In this document: piece by piece, positions 55,566 to 64,000 of the stretch
How the letters are laid out: each line of letters starts with the position of its first letter
Position numbering within the stretch: position 1 is the first letter of the stretch
Origin: Methylopila jiangsuensis
GTDB taxonomy: Bacteria > Pseudomonadota > Alphaproteobacteria > Rhizobiales > Methylopilaceae
Direction: 5' to 3'
NCBI RefSeq assembly: GCF_027922305.1
Contig: NZ_BSFK01000005.1
Location: 744,001-808,000 of the forward strand
Length of the DNA: 64,000 nt
Translations under genes and position numbers: made by a program
Notes under the pieces: model-generated
Told to the model about the DNA's origin: nothing
Database searches by the model: none
The model's input: the letters and a program-made list of their open reading frames with translations, nothing else

Positions 55566-55826
55566 GGGGTGAATATGGGCGCCTTGGCCGGGCCTTTGAA
55601 GCGGGAGACGTCCCCTTGCTCGTCCCGGCCGCCGGGCCGGACATCGGAGCCGCAGCGCGGACGAACGGGACGATGCGGGCGGCGTCTGACTTTCGTCCCT
55701 CGGCGCCTGCCGGTCGCGGCTCAAGGCCAGGACGACGCCGTAGGTTTCAGGCGGTTCCGCTCTGGTCGCCCCGGGCGGCGGACATCCGCCGCCCGGAGGC
55801 TGTTCGTAAGCCGGGAAACCCGCGGA

Positions 55827-58667
55827 TCACTCCGCCGCTTCGGGCAGGATGCGCCGGCTGCTGCGGGAGTGCTCCTCGTAGCCTTCCTGCCAGGCGCTCG
55901 GCCCGTTGGAGGGCGAGATCTGCACCGCCGTCACCTTGTACTCCGGGCAGTTGGTGGCCCAGTCCGAGAAGTCGGTGGTGATGACGTTGGCCTGGGTCGT
56001 CGGGTGGTGGAACGTGGTGTAGACCACGCCCGGCGCCACGCGATCGGTGACCTTGGCCTTCAGCGTGGTCTCGCCGGCGCGGCTGCGCAGCGTCACCCAG
56101 TCGCCGTCGCGCACGCCGCGGTTCTCGGCGTCCGCCGGATGGACCTCGAGCACGTCCTCCTCATGCCAGCGCGAGTTCTCTGTGCGCCGGGTCTGCGCGC
56201 CCACGTTGTACTGGCTGAGGATGCGGCCGGTGGTGAGAAGCAGCGGGAAGCGCGGCCCCACCTTCTCGTCGGTGCCGACATATTCGGTGATGACGAAGTT
56301 GCCCTTTCCGCGGACGAAGCCGCCGATGTGCATGATCGGCGTGCCGTCCGGCGCGGCCTCGTTGCACGGCCACTGCACCGAGCCCTTCTCATCGAGCGCC
56401 CTGAAGGACACGCCGGCGAAGCTCGGGGTCGACGCCGCGATCTCGTCCATGATCTCGGACGGATGGCCGTAGTCCATGGCGTAGCCCATGGCCTTGGCCA
56501 GCATCAGCGTCACCTCCCAGTCGGCGTAGATCGCCCTGGGGGCCATCACCTTGCGCACGCGCTGGATGCGGCGCTCGGCGTTGGTGAAGGTGCCGTCCTT
56601 CTCCAGGAAGGACGAGCCCGGCAGGAACACATGGGCGTAGTTGGCGGTCTCGTTCAGGAACAGGTCCTGCACGATCACGCACTCCATGGAGGCGAGGCCC
56701 GAGGCCACATGGTAGGTGTCCGGATCCGACTGGGCGATGTCCTCGCCCTGCACGTAGAGGCCCTTGAAGGTGCCGTCCACGGCCGCGTCCAGCATGTTCG
56801 GGATGCGCAGGCCGGGCTCGGGATCGAGCGGCGTGCCCCACAGCGCCTCGTACATCTCGCGGACGTTGTCCTCGGAGACGTGTCGGTAGCCCGGATACTC
56901 GTGCGGGAACGAGCCCATGTCGCACGAGCCCTGCACGTTGTTCTGACCGCGCAGCGGGTTCACGCCCACGCCGTTGCGGCCGATGTTGCCGGTGGCCATG
57001 GCGAGGTTGGCGATGCCGAGAACCGTGGTCGAGCCCTGGCTGTGCTCGGTGACGCCGAGGCCGTAATAGATCGCCGCGTCGCCGCCGGTGGCGTAGAGCC
57101 GGGCCGCGCCGCGCACGAGGTTCGCCGGCACGCCGGTGATGGACTCGGTGGCCTCCGGCGAATGCCGCTCCTCGGCCACGAACTCGGCCCAGGCCTGGAA
57201 GGTCTCGAGATCGCCCTGCTCGCGCACGAACGCCTCGTCGATCAGGCCCTCGGTCACGATCACATGGGCGAGCGCCGTGACCATGGCGACGTTGGTGCCC
57301 GGCTTCAGCGGCAGGTGGTAGTCCGCGCGGATGTGCGGGCTCTTCACCAGATCGATGCGGCGCGGGTCGATCACGATCAGCTTCGCGCCCTGGCGCAGGC
57401 GGCGCTTCATGCGGCTGCCGAACACCGGATGGCCGTCGGTCGGGTTGGCGCCGATGACCAGGATGACGTCGCTCTCGTCCACCGAGTCGAAGTCCTGGGT
57501 GCCGGCGGAGGTGCCGAACGCCGTCTTCAGGCCGTAGCCGGTGGGCGAGTGGCAGACGCGGGCGCAGGTGTCCACGTTGTTGTTGCCGAAGCCGGCGCGC
57601 ACCAGCTTCTGGACCAGATAGGTCTCCTCGTTGGTGCAGCGCGAGGAGGTGATGCCGCCGATGGACGACCGGCCGTACTTGGCCTGGATGCGCTTGAACT
57701 CGGTGGCGGCGTATTCGATCGCCTCCTCCCACGACACCTCACGCCACGGATCGGTGATCTTGGCGCGGATCATCGGCTTGAGGATGCGCTCCTTGTGCTG
57801 GGCGTAGCCGTAGGCGAAGCGGCCCTTGACGCAGGAGTGGCCGTGGTTGGCCTTGCCGTCCTTCCACGGGACCATGCGGACGAGCTCGTCGCCGCGCATC
57901 TCGGCCTTGAAGGTGCAGCCCACGCCGCAATAGGCGCAGGTGGTGACCACCGAATGCTCGGGCGTGCCGATCTCGATGACCGACTTCTCCTGCAGCGTCG
58001 CGGTCGGGCAGGCCTGCACGCAGGCGCCGCAGGACACGCATTCCGACTGCATGAACAGCTCGTCCATGCCGGGCGACACCCGGCTGTCGAAGCCGCGGCC
58101 GGAGATGGTCAGCGCGAAGGTGCCCTGCACCTCCTCGCAGGCGCGGACGCAGCGCGAGCAGACGATGCACTTGGAGGCGTCGTAGGTGAAGTACGGGTTG
58201 GACTCGTCTTTCTTGGAGACGAGGTGGTTCTCGCCCTCATAGCCGTAGCGCACCTCGCGCAGGCCGACGACGCCCGCCTGCTCCTGCAGCTCGCAGTCGC
58301 CGTTGGCCGAACAGGTCAGGCAGACGAGCGGGTGGTCGGAGATGTAGAGCTCCATCACGCCGCGGCGCAGCTGCTTCAGGCGGGGGGTCTGGGTCTTGAC
58401 CACGATGCCTTCGGCCACCGGCGTGGTGCAGGAGGCCGGCGTGCCGTTGCGGCCCTCGATCTCGATCAGACAGAGGCGGCAGGAGCCATAGGCCTCCAGA
58501 TTGTCGGAGGCGCAGAGCTTCGGGATCTTGTTACCCACCAGCATGGCCGCATGCATGATGGACGTGCCCTCGGGCGCCGTCACCTTCTGGCCGTCGATGG
58601 TCAGCGTGACCATTACGTCGGATTTGACCTCAGGGGTGCCGTAGTCGATTTCAGTCACGAGAGACAT
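55827..58667 (-). CDS. fdsA: NAD-dependent formate dehydrogenase alpha subunit
   Basis: The 946-residue catalytic subunit oxidises formate at a bis-MGD molybdenum or tungsten centre. N-terminal cysteines bind a 2Fe-2S (Cys52, 63, 66, 80) and a His-ligated 4Fe-4S (His112, Cys116, 119, 125). Two 4Fe-4S sets follow (Cys167/170/173/177 and Cys210/213/216/220), then a further one (Cys244/247/251 and Cys279). The metal ligand is Cys372 in ARVCHSPTGY, not selenocysteine. Molybdopterin motifs such as GLGVTEHSQGSTTV and NPLRGQNNVQGSCDMG are present. It is downstream of fdsB with 11 bases between. Confidence 0.97.
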   Translation of the reverse strand: MSLVTEIDYGTPEVKSDVMVTLTIDGQKVTAPEGTSIMHAAMLVGNKIPKLCASDNLEAYGSCRLCLIEIEGRNGTPASCTTPVAEGIVVKTQTPRLKQLRRGVMELYISDHPLVCLTCSANGDCELQEQAGVVGLREVRYGYEGENHLVSKKDESNPYFTYDASKCIVCSRCVRACEEVQGTFALTISGRGFDSRVSPGMDELFMQSECVSCGACVQACPTATLQEKSVIEIGTPEHSVVTTCAYCGVGCTFKAEMRGDELVRMVPWKDGKANHGHSCVKGRFAYGYAQHKERILKPMIRAKITDPWREVSWEEAIEYAATEFKRIQAKYGRSSIGGITSSRCTNEETYLVQKLVRAGFGNNNVDTCARVCHSPTGYGLKTAFGTSAGTQDFDSVDESDVILVIGANPTDGHPVFGSRMKRRLRQGAKLIVIDPRRIDLVKSPHIRADYHLPLKPGTNVAMVTALAHVIVTEGLIDEAFVREQGDLETFQAWAEFVAEERHSPEATESITGVPANLVRGAARLYATGGDAAIYYGLGVTEHSQGSTTVLGIANLAMATGNIGRNGVGVNPLRGQNNVQGSCDMGSFPHEYPGYRHVSEDNVREMYEALWGTPLDPEPGLRIPNMLDAAVDGTFKGLYVQGEDIAQSDPDTYHVASGLASMECVIVQDLFLNETANYAHVFLPGSSFLEKDGTFTNAERRIQRVRKVMAPRAIYADWEVTLMLAKAMGYAMDYGHPSEIMDEIAASTPSFAGVSFRALDEKGSVQWPCNEAAPDGTPIMHIGGFVRGKGNFVITEYVGTDEKVGPRFPLLLTTGRILSQYNVGAQTRRTENSRWHEEDVLEVHPADAENRGVRDGDWVTLRSRAGETTLKAKVTDRVAPGVVYTTFHHPTTQANVITTDFSDWATNCPEYKVTAVQISPSNGPSAWQEGYEEHSRSSRRILPEAAE

Positions 58668-58678
58668 GGCGGGCCTCC

Positions 58679-60235
58679 TCACTCCGCGGCCAGCGGCATG
58701 GGGCCGCGACCGAAATCCTCGGGGAAATGGGTGAGCGCGCTCATGACGGGATAGGGAGTGAAGCCGCCCAGAGCGCAGAGCGAGCCCAGCTTCATCGTGT
58801 GCGAAAGGTCTTCGAGAATGGCGAGGTTCTTCTCGCGCTCGACACCGGCGATGATCTTGTCCATCACCTCGACGCCGCGGGTGGAGCCGATGCGGCAGGG
58901 CGTGCACTTGCCGCAGCTCTCCACCGAGCAGAACTCCATGGCGAACCGGGCCTGCTTGGCCATGTCCACATTGTCGTCGAACACCACGATGCCGCCGTGG
59001 CCGATCAGGCCGTCCTTCTTGGCGAAGGCCTCGTAGTCGAACGGGGTGTCGAACAGCGCGCGGGGGAAGTAGGCCCCGAGCGGGCCGCCCACCTGCACCG
59101 CGCGAACGGGCAGGCCGGTGAACGTGCCGCCGCCGACCTCCTCCACCAGTTCGCCCAGCGTCACGCCGAAGGCGATCTCGTAGAGACCGCCGTACTTGAT
59201 GTTGCCGGCGAGCTGGATCGGCATGGTGCCGCGGGAGCGACCGAAGCCCACGTCCGCATAGGCCTTGGCGCCTTCCGACAGGATGAAGGGCACCGCCGCC
59301 AGCGACAGCACGTTGTTGATGACGGTCGGCTTGCCGAACAGGCCCTTGTGGGCCGGCAGCGGCGGCTTGGCGCGCACCAGACCGCGGCGGCCTTCGAGGC
59401 TCTCCAGCAGCGAGGTCTCCTCGCCGCAGACATAGGCCCCGGCGCCGACGCGCACCTCCATGTCGTAGTCGTATTGGGAGCCGGCGACGCCGCGGCCGAG
59501 ATAGCCGGCCTTGCGGGCGGCCTGGATCGCCTTGTTCATGGCGATCACCGCGTGCGGATACTCCGAGCGGCAGTAAACGTAGCCCATGTCCGCGCCGACG
59601 GCGACGCCGGCGATGGTCATGCCCTCGATCAGCTGGAAGGGGTCGCCCTCCATGATCATGCGGTCGGCGAAGGTGCCGGAGTCGCCCTCGTCCGCGTTGC
59701 AGACGATGTACTTCTTGCCCGGCGCGCAGGCGGCGACGGTGCGCCACTTGATGCCGGTGGGGAAGCCTGCGCCGCCGCGGCCGCGCAGGCCGGAGTTGAA
59801 CACCTCCTCCACCGTGTCGGCCGGGCCCATGGCGATGGCGCGCTCCAGGCCCTTGTAGCCGCCATGGGCGAGGTAGTCGTCGAGCGAGACCGGATCGGTC
59901 ACGCCCACGCGCTTGAAGGTGAAACGCTCCTGCTTGGCGAAGAACGGGATCTTCTCCACGTCGCCGAGACGGAGGTCGTGGCCGGCGCCGTCGAGCAGGC
60001 CGCCGTCCAGCAGCGCCTCCACGTCCCTGGGCTTCACAGGGCCGTAGCCGACGCGGCCGGCGGCGGTGACCACCTCCACCAGCGGCTCCAGCCAGATCAT
60101 GCCGCGGGAGCCGTTGCGCACCACGCGGCCCTCGACGCCGCGACGGGCGAGCCCTTCCGTGATGGCCTTGGCGACCCGGTCGGCGCCGACGGCGACCGCC
60201 GCGGCGTCGCCGGGAACGTAGATGACGACGCTCAC
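58679..60235 (-). CDS. fdsB: NAD-dependent formate dehydrogenase beta subunit
   Basis: The 518-residue protein is related to NuoF and holds FMN, the NAD site and one 4Fe-4S cluster. The N-terminal part (MSVVIYVPGDAAAVAVG) resembles a thioredoxin-like NuoE fusion remnant. [16 protein letters not shown] (FMN), NADEGDSGTFADR, YGAGAYVCGEET-type GAGAYVCGEETSLLESLEG and the cluster ligands ESCGKCTPCRIG plus a later Cys in SLCALGGF are visible. GTG at 60235 is in a GTGA overlap with the fdsG stop. Confidence 0.96.
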   Translation of the reverse strand: MSVVIYVPGDAAAVAVGADRVAKAITEGLARRGVEGRVVRNGSRGMIWLEPLVEVVTAAGRVGYGPVKPRDVEALLDGGLLDGAGHDLRLGDVEKIPFFAKQERFTFKRVGVTDPVSLDDYLAHGGYKGLERAIAMGPADTVEEVFNSGLRGRGGAGFPTGIKWRTVAACAPGKKYIVCNADEGDSGTFADRMIMEGDPFQLIEGMTIAGVAVGADMGYVYCRSEYPHAVIAMNKAIQAARKAGYLGRGVAGSQYDYDMEVRVGAGAYVCGEETSLLESLEGRRGLVRAKPPLPAHKGLFGKPTVINNVLSLAAVPFILSEGAKAYADVGFGRSRGTMPIQLAGNIKYGGLYEIAFGVTLGELVEEVGGGTFTGLPVRAVQVGGPLGAYFPRALFDTPFDYEAFAKKDGLIGHGGIVVFDDNVDMAKQARFAMEFCSVESCGKCTPCRIGSTRGVEVMDKIIAGVEREKNLAILEDLSHTMKLGSLCALGGFTPYPVMSALTHFPEDFGRGPMPLAAE

Positions 60236-60735
60236 GACCGCACCTCCGCCGCGATCTCCGCGATCGCCTCGTCGTCGATCAGCCCAACCAGCCGGCCGTC
60301 CACCATGGCGGACGGGCCGCAGGCGCACAGGCCGAGGCAGTAGATCGGCTCCAGCGTCACCTGTCCGTCGGGCCGGGTCTCGCCGAAGGCGCAGTCCAGC
60401 GCCTTCTCGAACTTCGGCGAGGTGTCGCGGGCGCCGGCGGCCTGGCACGCCTCGGCGACGCACACCTTGACGATGTGGCGGCCGGCGGGCTCGTGCCGGA
60501 AATCATGGTAGAAGGTGAAGACGCCATGGACCTCGGCGCGCGACAGGTTCATCGCGTCGGCGATCAGCGGGATCGCGTCCTGAGGCACATAGCCGAACGT
60601 CTCCTGCATGGCGTGCAGGATCGGCATGGTCGCCCCCTCCAGGGCGAGGTGATCGGCGATGATCTCGCGACCGCGCTCCGGCGACCACGCTTCGTGCGCA
60701 TGCCGCGATCCTGAGACGGATGCCCCGCTCATCAT
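60232..60735 (-). CDS. fdsG: NAD-dependent formate dehydrogenase gamma subunit
   Basis: The 167-residue NuoE-like subunit carries a 2Fe-2S cluster with ligands Cys92, Cys97, Cys133 and Cys137 (KVCVAEAC and CLGLCACGP). Helical N-terminal motifs (PILHAMQETFGYVPQDAI) match the family. Two consecutive ATG codons (60735, 60732) occur, with GGAGGA upstream. It is the first gene of fdsG-fdsB-fdsA, 231 bases downstream of lysR, with a promoter and an inverted repeat in between. Confidence 0.95.
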   Translation of the reverse strand: MMSGASVSGSRHAHEAWSPERGREIIADHLALEGATMPILHAMQETFGYVPQDAIPLIADAMNLSRAEVHGVFTFYHDFRHEPAGRHIVKVCVAEACQAAGARDTSPKFEKALDCAFGETRPDGQVTLEPIYCLGLCACGPSAMVDGRLVGLIDDEAIAEIAAEVRS

Positions 60736-60772
60736 GGCTCGCGTCCTCCATATATAATTCTTGTTATTCCAA

Positions 60773-60801
60773 ATTCTGGCTCCAACGCCCTGAGTTATCA
60801 A
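60773..60801 (-). promoter_or_regulatory. Probable fds promoter (-35 TTGATA, -10 CAGAAT)
   Basis: On the minus strand TTGATA (60796-60801) and CAGAAT (60773-60778) are 17 bases apart. A transcription start near 60766 would leave an untranslated leader of about 30 bases with a GGAGGA ribosome site. The -10 fits only four of six consensus bases, so an activator is expected. Confidence 0.55.
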
Positions 60802-60818
60802 TGCGCGTATCCCGTCAG

Positions 60819-60839
60819 CCGATAGAACATATCTATCGG
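60819..60839. promoter_or_regulatory. LysR-type binding site upstream of fdsG
   Basis: CCGATAGA and TCTATCGG form a perfect 8-bp inverted repeat around ACATA. The core ATAG-N7-CTAT contains the LysR T-N11-A pattern. The centre is about 63 bases upstream of the predicted start, the usual position of a LysR recognition site. Confidence 0.72.
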
Positions 60840-60891
60840 CCTGGGCGATCCATCAAGTGGGTAAAACGATTTTAGAAGCGATCCAAAGGGG

Positions 60892-60903
60892 TTGGCATGC
60901 CAG
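60892..60903. promoter_or_regulatory. Palindrome TGGCATGCCA downstream of lysR
   Basis: TTGGCATGCCAG contains the perfect 10-bp palindrome TGGCATGCCA. The same 10-mer, extended to 12 bp, occurs upstream of lysR at 61971-61982. Confidence 0.35.
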
Positions 60904-60966
60904 AGACCCCTGCCGCCGCCCGTCGCGCTGTTTTGAATTTTTCTGAACAGGCGATGCGGGAGGAGC

Positions 60967-61890
60967 TTAAATCGACGCCGCTATGGCGCCCGGCGTCACG
61001 GCGCCGAGTCGCGCCGCGAGTCCCTTGGCGATCGTGACCAGAGCGGTGGTGGCCGGCGTCTGCGGGTCGCGATGCGGCGCGACCAGTCCCACGGTGTGCA
61101 CCACTTCCGGCTCGACGATGGGGATGGAGCGGATGTTCGGCGGCAGCCCCATGGTCTCGCCGAAGCTCTGGGGCAGCACGCTCGACCAGGCGCCGGTGCG
61201 CACATGGCTGAGCAGGACCACGGTGTCGTTGGACTCCAGCGTCGGCGCGGCGGCGACGCCTGCGTCCTTGAGCAGCGTGTCCACGATGCGGCGGTTCTGC
61301 ATGTTCGGCGTCAGCAGGCAGAGCGGCAGCCGCCCCACGTCGCGCCACGTCACCACGTCCCGGTCGCCCAGCGCGCCATCCGCCGAAGTGATGAGGCGGT
61401 AGCCCTCGCGCCAGATCGGCGTCACCGACACCCGACCGAGCGGCTCGTTGTCGAGATAGGTGATGCCGGCGTCCACCTCGAGATTGTCCAGCGCGTCGCC
61501 GATCTCGCCCGAGGTGCTGCTGACGATGGTGAAGCGCACGTCCGGGTGCTGGGCGCGGTAGGGCGTGGTGAGCTGGGACACCATGGGCAGCGCGGTGGGG
61601 ATCACCGCGATCCGCAGATGGCCGACCACGCCGCGCTTCAGGGCGTCGATGTCCTGCCGCATGGCGCGGGCGTCGCCCACGATGCGCCGGGCCCATTCCA
61701 GCGCCCTCTCCCCCTCTGGGGTAAAGCCGTGGAAGCGCGAGCCGCGCTCCACCAGCCGCACGCCGAGAGCGTCCTCGAGCTGCTTGACGCCGGCGGAGAG
61801 CGTGGGCTGGGTGACGCCGCAGGCCTCCGCGGCGCGGCCGAAATGACGCTCCTGGGCGAGGGCGAGCAGAAAGTCGAGCTTGTCGAGCAT
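60967..61890 (-). CDS. LysR family transcriptional regulator of the formate dehydrogenase locus
   Basis: The 307-residue protein has the LysR helix-turn-helix (FLLALAQERHFGRAAEACGV, then TQPTLSAGVKQLEDALG) and a two-lobed effector-binding domain (from about residue 90, LRIAVIPTALPMVSQL). Orientation is the same as fdsG, not divergent, with an inverted repeat between the two. It resembles the FdsR-type regulators placed upstream of fds operons in other proteobacteria. It probably activates fds in response to formate; the effector is inferred. ATG 61890 is preferred over 61917. Confidence 0.9.
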   Translation of the reverse strand: MLDKLDFLLALAQERHFGRAAEACGVTQPTLSAGVKQLEDALGVRLVERGSRFHGFTPEGERALEWARRIVGDARAMRQDIDALKRGVVGHLRIAVIPTALPMVSQLTTPYRAQHPDVRFTIVSSTSGEIGDALDNLEVDAGITYLDNEPLGRVSVTPIWREGYRLITSADGALGDRDVVTWRDVGRLPLCLLTPNMQNRRIVDTLLKDAGVAAAPTLESNDTVVLLSHVRTGAWSSVLPQSFGETMGLPPNIRSIPIVEPEVVHTVGLVAPHRDPQTPATTALVTIAKGLAARLGAVTPGAIAASI

Positions 61891-61970
61891 GGCCGTCCGA
61901 AAGCGAGTCGGCCACACCGGCCTGGCGCGCGATTATATGGCAGGAGACCGGCCAAAGGCGAAAAACGGCG

Positions 61971-61982
61971 CTGGCATGCCAG
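61971..61982. promoter_or_regulatory. Palindrome CTGGCATGCCAG upstream of lysR
   Basis: A perfect 12-bp palindrome lies 80 bases upstream of the lysR start and 125 bases upstream of cstA, in their divergent region. It shares its 10-bp core with the site at 60892. Confidence 0.45.
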
Positions 61983-62107
61983 TTTCGCACGAAAATTGCG
62001 CCAGATCAGCCCGGAAACGGCGTTTACGATCCTTATCCTTTCGGCGTATGCAGGTTCAAAGGCTCACGGGTCAATGAGCCGCAGCACGCCGGGGAGGCGC
62101 TCAACAC

Positions 62108-64000
62108 ATGTCCTTCGTCCGCTCCCACCTTCCGTGGGCCATTCTGGCGTTCATCGGAGCGTTCGCGCTCGGAACGGTCGCGCTTCACCGCGGCGAGTCG
62201 ATCGGCGCTCTCTGGATCGTCGTGGCGGCGGTCTCCACCTATCTCGTCGCCTACCGCTATTACGCGCTGTTCATCGCCAACAACGTGCTGCGGCTCGATC
62301 CGGCCTACGCCACGCCGGCGCAGCGCCTGAACGACGGCCTCGACTACGTTCCCACCAACAAATACGTCCTGTTCGGCCACCACTTCGCGGCGATCGCCGG
62401 CGCCGGCCCGCTGGTCGGCCCGGTGCTCGCGGCGCAGATGGGCTACCTGCCCGGCACGCTGTGGATCATCGTCGGCGTGGTTCTCGCCGGCGCGGTGCAG
62501 GACTTCCTGGTTCTGTTCCTCTCCACCCGGCGCGACGGCCGCTCGCTCGGCGACATCATCCGCCAGGAGATGGGCGCGACCGCGGGCATCATCGCCCAGA
62601 TCGGCATCCTTCTGATCATGATCATCCTGCTGGCGGTGCTGGCGCTGGTGGTGGTGAAGGCGCTGGTGGGCTCGCCCTGGGGCATGTTCACGGTGGCCGC
62701 GACCATCCCGATCGCGCTGTTCATGGGCCTCTACAGCCGCTTCCTGCGGCCGGGCCATGTGGGCGAGGTGTCGCTGATCGGCGTCGTGCTGCTGCTCGCC
62801 TCCATCGTCTACGGCCAGCACGTGGCGGAAAGCCCGACGCTCGCGCCGCTGTTCACCTTCAAGGGCGAAGCCATCGCGCTGATGATCATCGGCTACGGCT
62901 TCGTGGCTTCGGTCATCCCGGTGTGGCTGCTGCTCGCGCCGCGCGACTACCTCTCCACCTTCCTGAAGGTGGGCGCCGTGGTCGGCCTCGCCATCGGCAT
63001 CCTCGTGGTGATGCCGGACGTGAAGATGCCCGCCGTCACCAAGTTCATCGACGGCACCGGCCCGGTCTTCGCCGGCGCCATCTTCCCCTTCCTGTTCATC
63101 ACCATCGCCTGCGGCGCCGTCTCCGGCTTCCACTCGCTGATCGCCTCCGGCACCACGCCGAAGCTGATCGAGAACGAGACCCAGGCCAAGTTCATCGGCT
63201 ACGGCGCGATGCTCACCGAGAGCTTCGTGGCCATCATGGCGCTGATCGCGGCCTCGGTGCTTGAGCCGGGCGTCTATTTCGCCATGAACAGCCCGGCGGC
63301 GCTGATCGGCACGACGCCTGAGACCGCGGCCGCGGCCGTGTCGTCCTGGGGCTTCCAGATCACGCCGGCCGAACTCAGCCTGCTTGCGCAGCAGGTGGGC
63401 GAAAGCACCGTGCTGTCCCGCGCCGGCGGCGCGCCGACCCTCGCCGTCGGCATGTCGCACATCCTGTCCCAGCTCGTGGGCGGCGAAGCGCTGATGGCGT
63501 TCTGGTACCACTTCGCCATCCTGTTCGAGGCGCTGTTCATCCTGACCACGGTGGACGCCGGTACCCGCGTCTGCCGCTTCATGATCCAGGACCTGCTCGG
63601 CAACGTGACCCCGAAGTTCCGCGACACCAAGTCGTGGACCGCCAACGTGATCGCGACCGGCCTCGCGGTCACGGCCTGGGGCTACTTCCTGTATCAGGGC
63701 GTGGTGGATCCGCTCGGCGGCATCAACACGCTGTGGCCGCTGTTCGGCATCTCCAACCAGATGCTGGCCGCGATCGCGCTGACGCTGTGCACCGTGGCGC
63801 TGTTCAAGATGAAGCGCGAGCGCTACGCGTGGGTCACCATCGTGCCGACGGTGTGGCTGCTGATCTGCACGCTGACCGCCGGCTGGCAGAAGCTGTTCCA
63901 CCCGTCGCCGGCGGTGGGCTTCCTCGCCCACGCCAGGAAGTTCGGCGACGCCGCCGCGCAGGGGCAGGTTCTGGCCCCGGCCAAGTCGATCGAGCAGATG
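62108..64000 (+). CDS. cstA: Carbon starvation protein CstA (3' end outside window)
   Basis: 631 residues are present and the frame is still open at the right edge. The multi-spanning membrane protein has typical CstA blocks: PTNKYVLFGHHFAAIAGAGP, the AGAVQDFLVLFLSTRRDGRS segment, FLFITIACGAVSGFHSLIASGTTPK and LFEALFILTTVDAGTR. CstA-family proteins import pyruvate or peptides under carbon limitation. E. coli CstA is about 700 residues, so about 70 are missing. It is divergent from lysR. Confidence 0.96.
   Translation, partial: MSFVRSHLPWAILAFIGAFALGTVALHRGESIGALWIVVAAVSTYLVAYRYYALFIANNVLRLDPAYATPAQRLNDGLDYVPTNKYVLFGHHFAAIAGAGPLVGPVLAAQMGYLPGTLWIIVGVVLAGAVQDFLVLFLSTRRDGRSLGDIIRQEMGATAGIIAQIGILLIMIILLAVLALVVVKALVGSPWGMFTVAATIPIALFMGLYSRFLRPGHVGEVSLIGVVLLLASIVYGQHVAESPTLAPLFTFKGEAIALMIIGYGFVASVIPVWLLLAPRDYLSTFLKVGAVVGLAIGILVVMPDVKMPAVTKFIDGTGPVFAGAIFPFLFITIACGAVSGFHSLIASGTTPKLIENETQAKFIGYGAMLTESFVAIMALIAASVLEPGVYFAMNSPAALIGTTPETAAAAVSSWGFQITPAELSLLAQQVGESTVLSRAGGAPTLAVGMSHILSQLVGGEALMAFWYHFAILFEALFILTTVDAGTRVCRFMIQDLLGNVTPKFRDTKSWTANVIATGLAVTAWGYFLYQGVVDPLGGINTLWPLFGISNQMLAAIALTLCTVALFKMKRERYAWVTIVPTVWLLICTLTAGWQKLFHPSPAVGFLAHARKFGDAAAQGQVLAPAKSIEQM

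Noticed and set aside
57550-57575. Selenocysteine at the metal ligand of the formate dehydrogenase
   Set aside because: The ligand codon encodes Cys (Cys372, CHSP motif), and no in-frame TGA occurs.
54771-58754. Open plus-strand frame of 1,327 codons opposite fdhD and fdsA
   Set aside because: The translation is His/Arg/Gly/Ala-rich with no recognisable motif, whereas the minus strand encodes complete FdhD and FdsA.
61965-61995. Possible sigma-54 promoter (TGGCA ... GC)
   Set aside because: The GG and GC elements are 12 bases apart rather than the required 10, and no enhancer-binding regulator is near.

Overview
The window is a high-GC (roughly 70 %) bacterial chromosome segment with densely packed genes. 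Gene content points to an alphaproteobacterium of the Hyphomicrobiales (Rhizobiales). The markers are an NAD-dependent fds-type formate dehydrogenase, the order pyrB-pyrC'-plsY-dprA-topA, IalB and ChrR-like proteins, a CbbY phosphatase next to rpe, and small palindromic intergenic repeats. Formate dehydrogenase, a malyl-CoA lyase-type enzyme, an AcuI-type acrylyl-CoA reductase and rpe-cbbY would suit a facultative methylotroph or autotroph. The genus is not resolved from the sequence. Nearly everything is housekeeping; I see no prophage, CRISPR array, defence island, rRNA or tRNA.

Layout. 1-2072: end of a FhuB-type siderophore permease, then a decayed patch with an IS3-family transposase remnant abutting an IS5-family remnant and an AT-rich gene-free stretch. 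2073-12975: MarC protein, parC, LLM oxidoreductase, recO, CDF transporter, secreted DUF2147 protein, a marR/double-DUF1428 divergent pair sharing an operator, eno, queF. 12994-24280: DeoR regulator, rpe-cbbY, orphan ChrR-like protein, cysK-sseA, thrB-rnhA, ispH, a lipoprotein plus lpxL-like acyltransferase, a malyl-CoA lyase-like enzyme, hspQ. 24398-43710: IalB protein, peptide-binding protein, degenerate AMP-binding protein, DsbA/FrnE-like protein, argC, acuI, an MFS transporter, aroC, kdsA, gatB and a gatC-gatA-chorismate mutase operon, ruvX. 43761-46480: three paralogous secreted Gly/Tyr-rich proteins, each ending in a C-x21-C module, interspersed with a Nudix hydrolase, repeats and terminators. 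46680-54184: pyrB, pseudo-dihydroorotase, plsY, dprA, topA. 54355-64000: formate dehydrogenase locus (lysR, fdsG, fdsB, fdsA, fdhD, fdsD) and cstA running off the end.

Genes are often translationally coupled by 4-nt overlaps: cysK/sseA, thrB/rnhA, gatA/chorismate mutase, fdsG/fdsB, hydrolase/small secreted protein, and lipoprotein/acyltransferase through CTGA. The points most worth a second look are the C-x21-C paralog cluster, the LysR-site/promoter geometry in front of fdsG, the catalytically dead PyrC partner of PyrB, the Chloroflexus-like malyl-CoA lyase, several long perfect palindromes between genes, and a dispersed hairpin repeat family.
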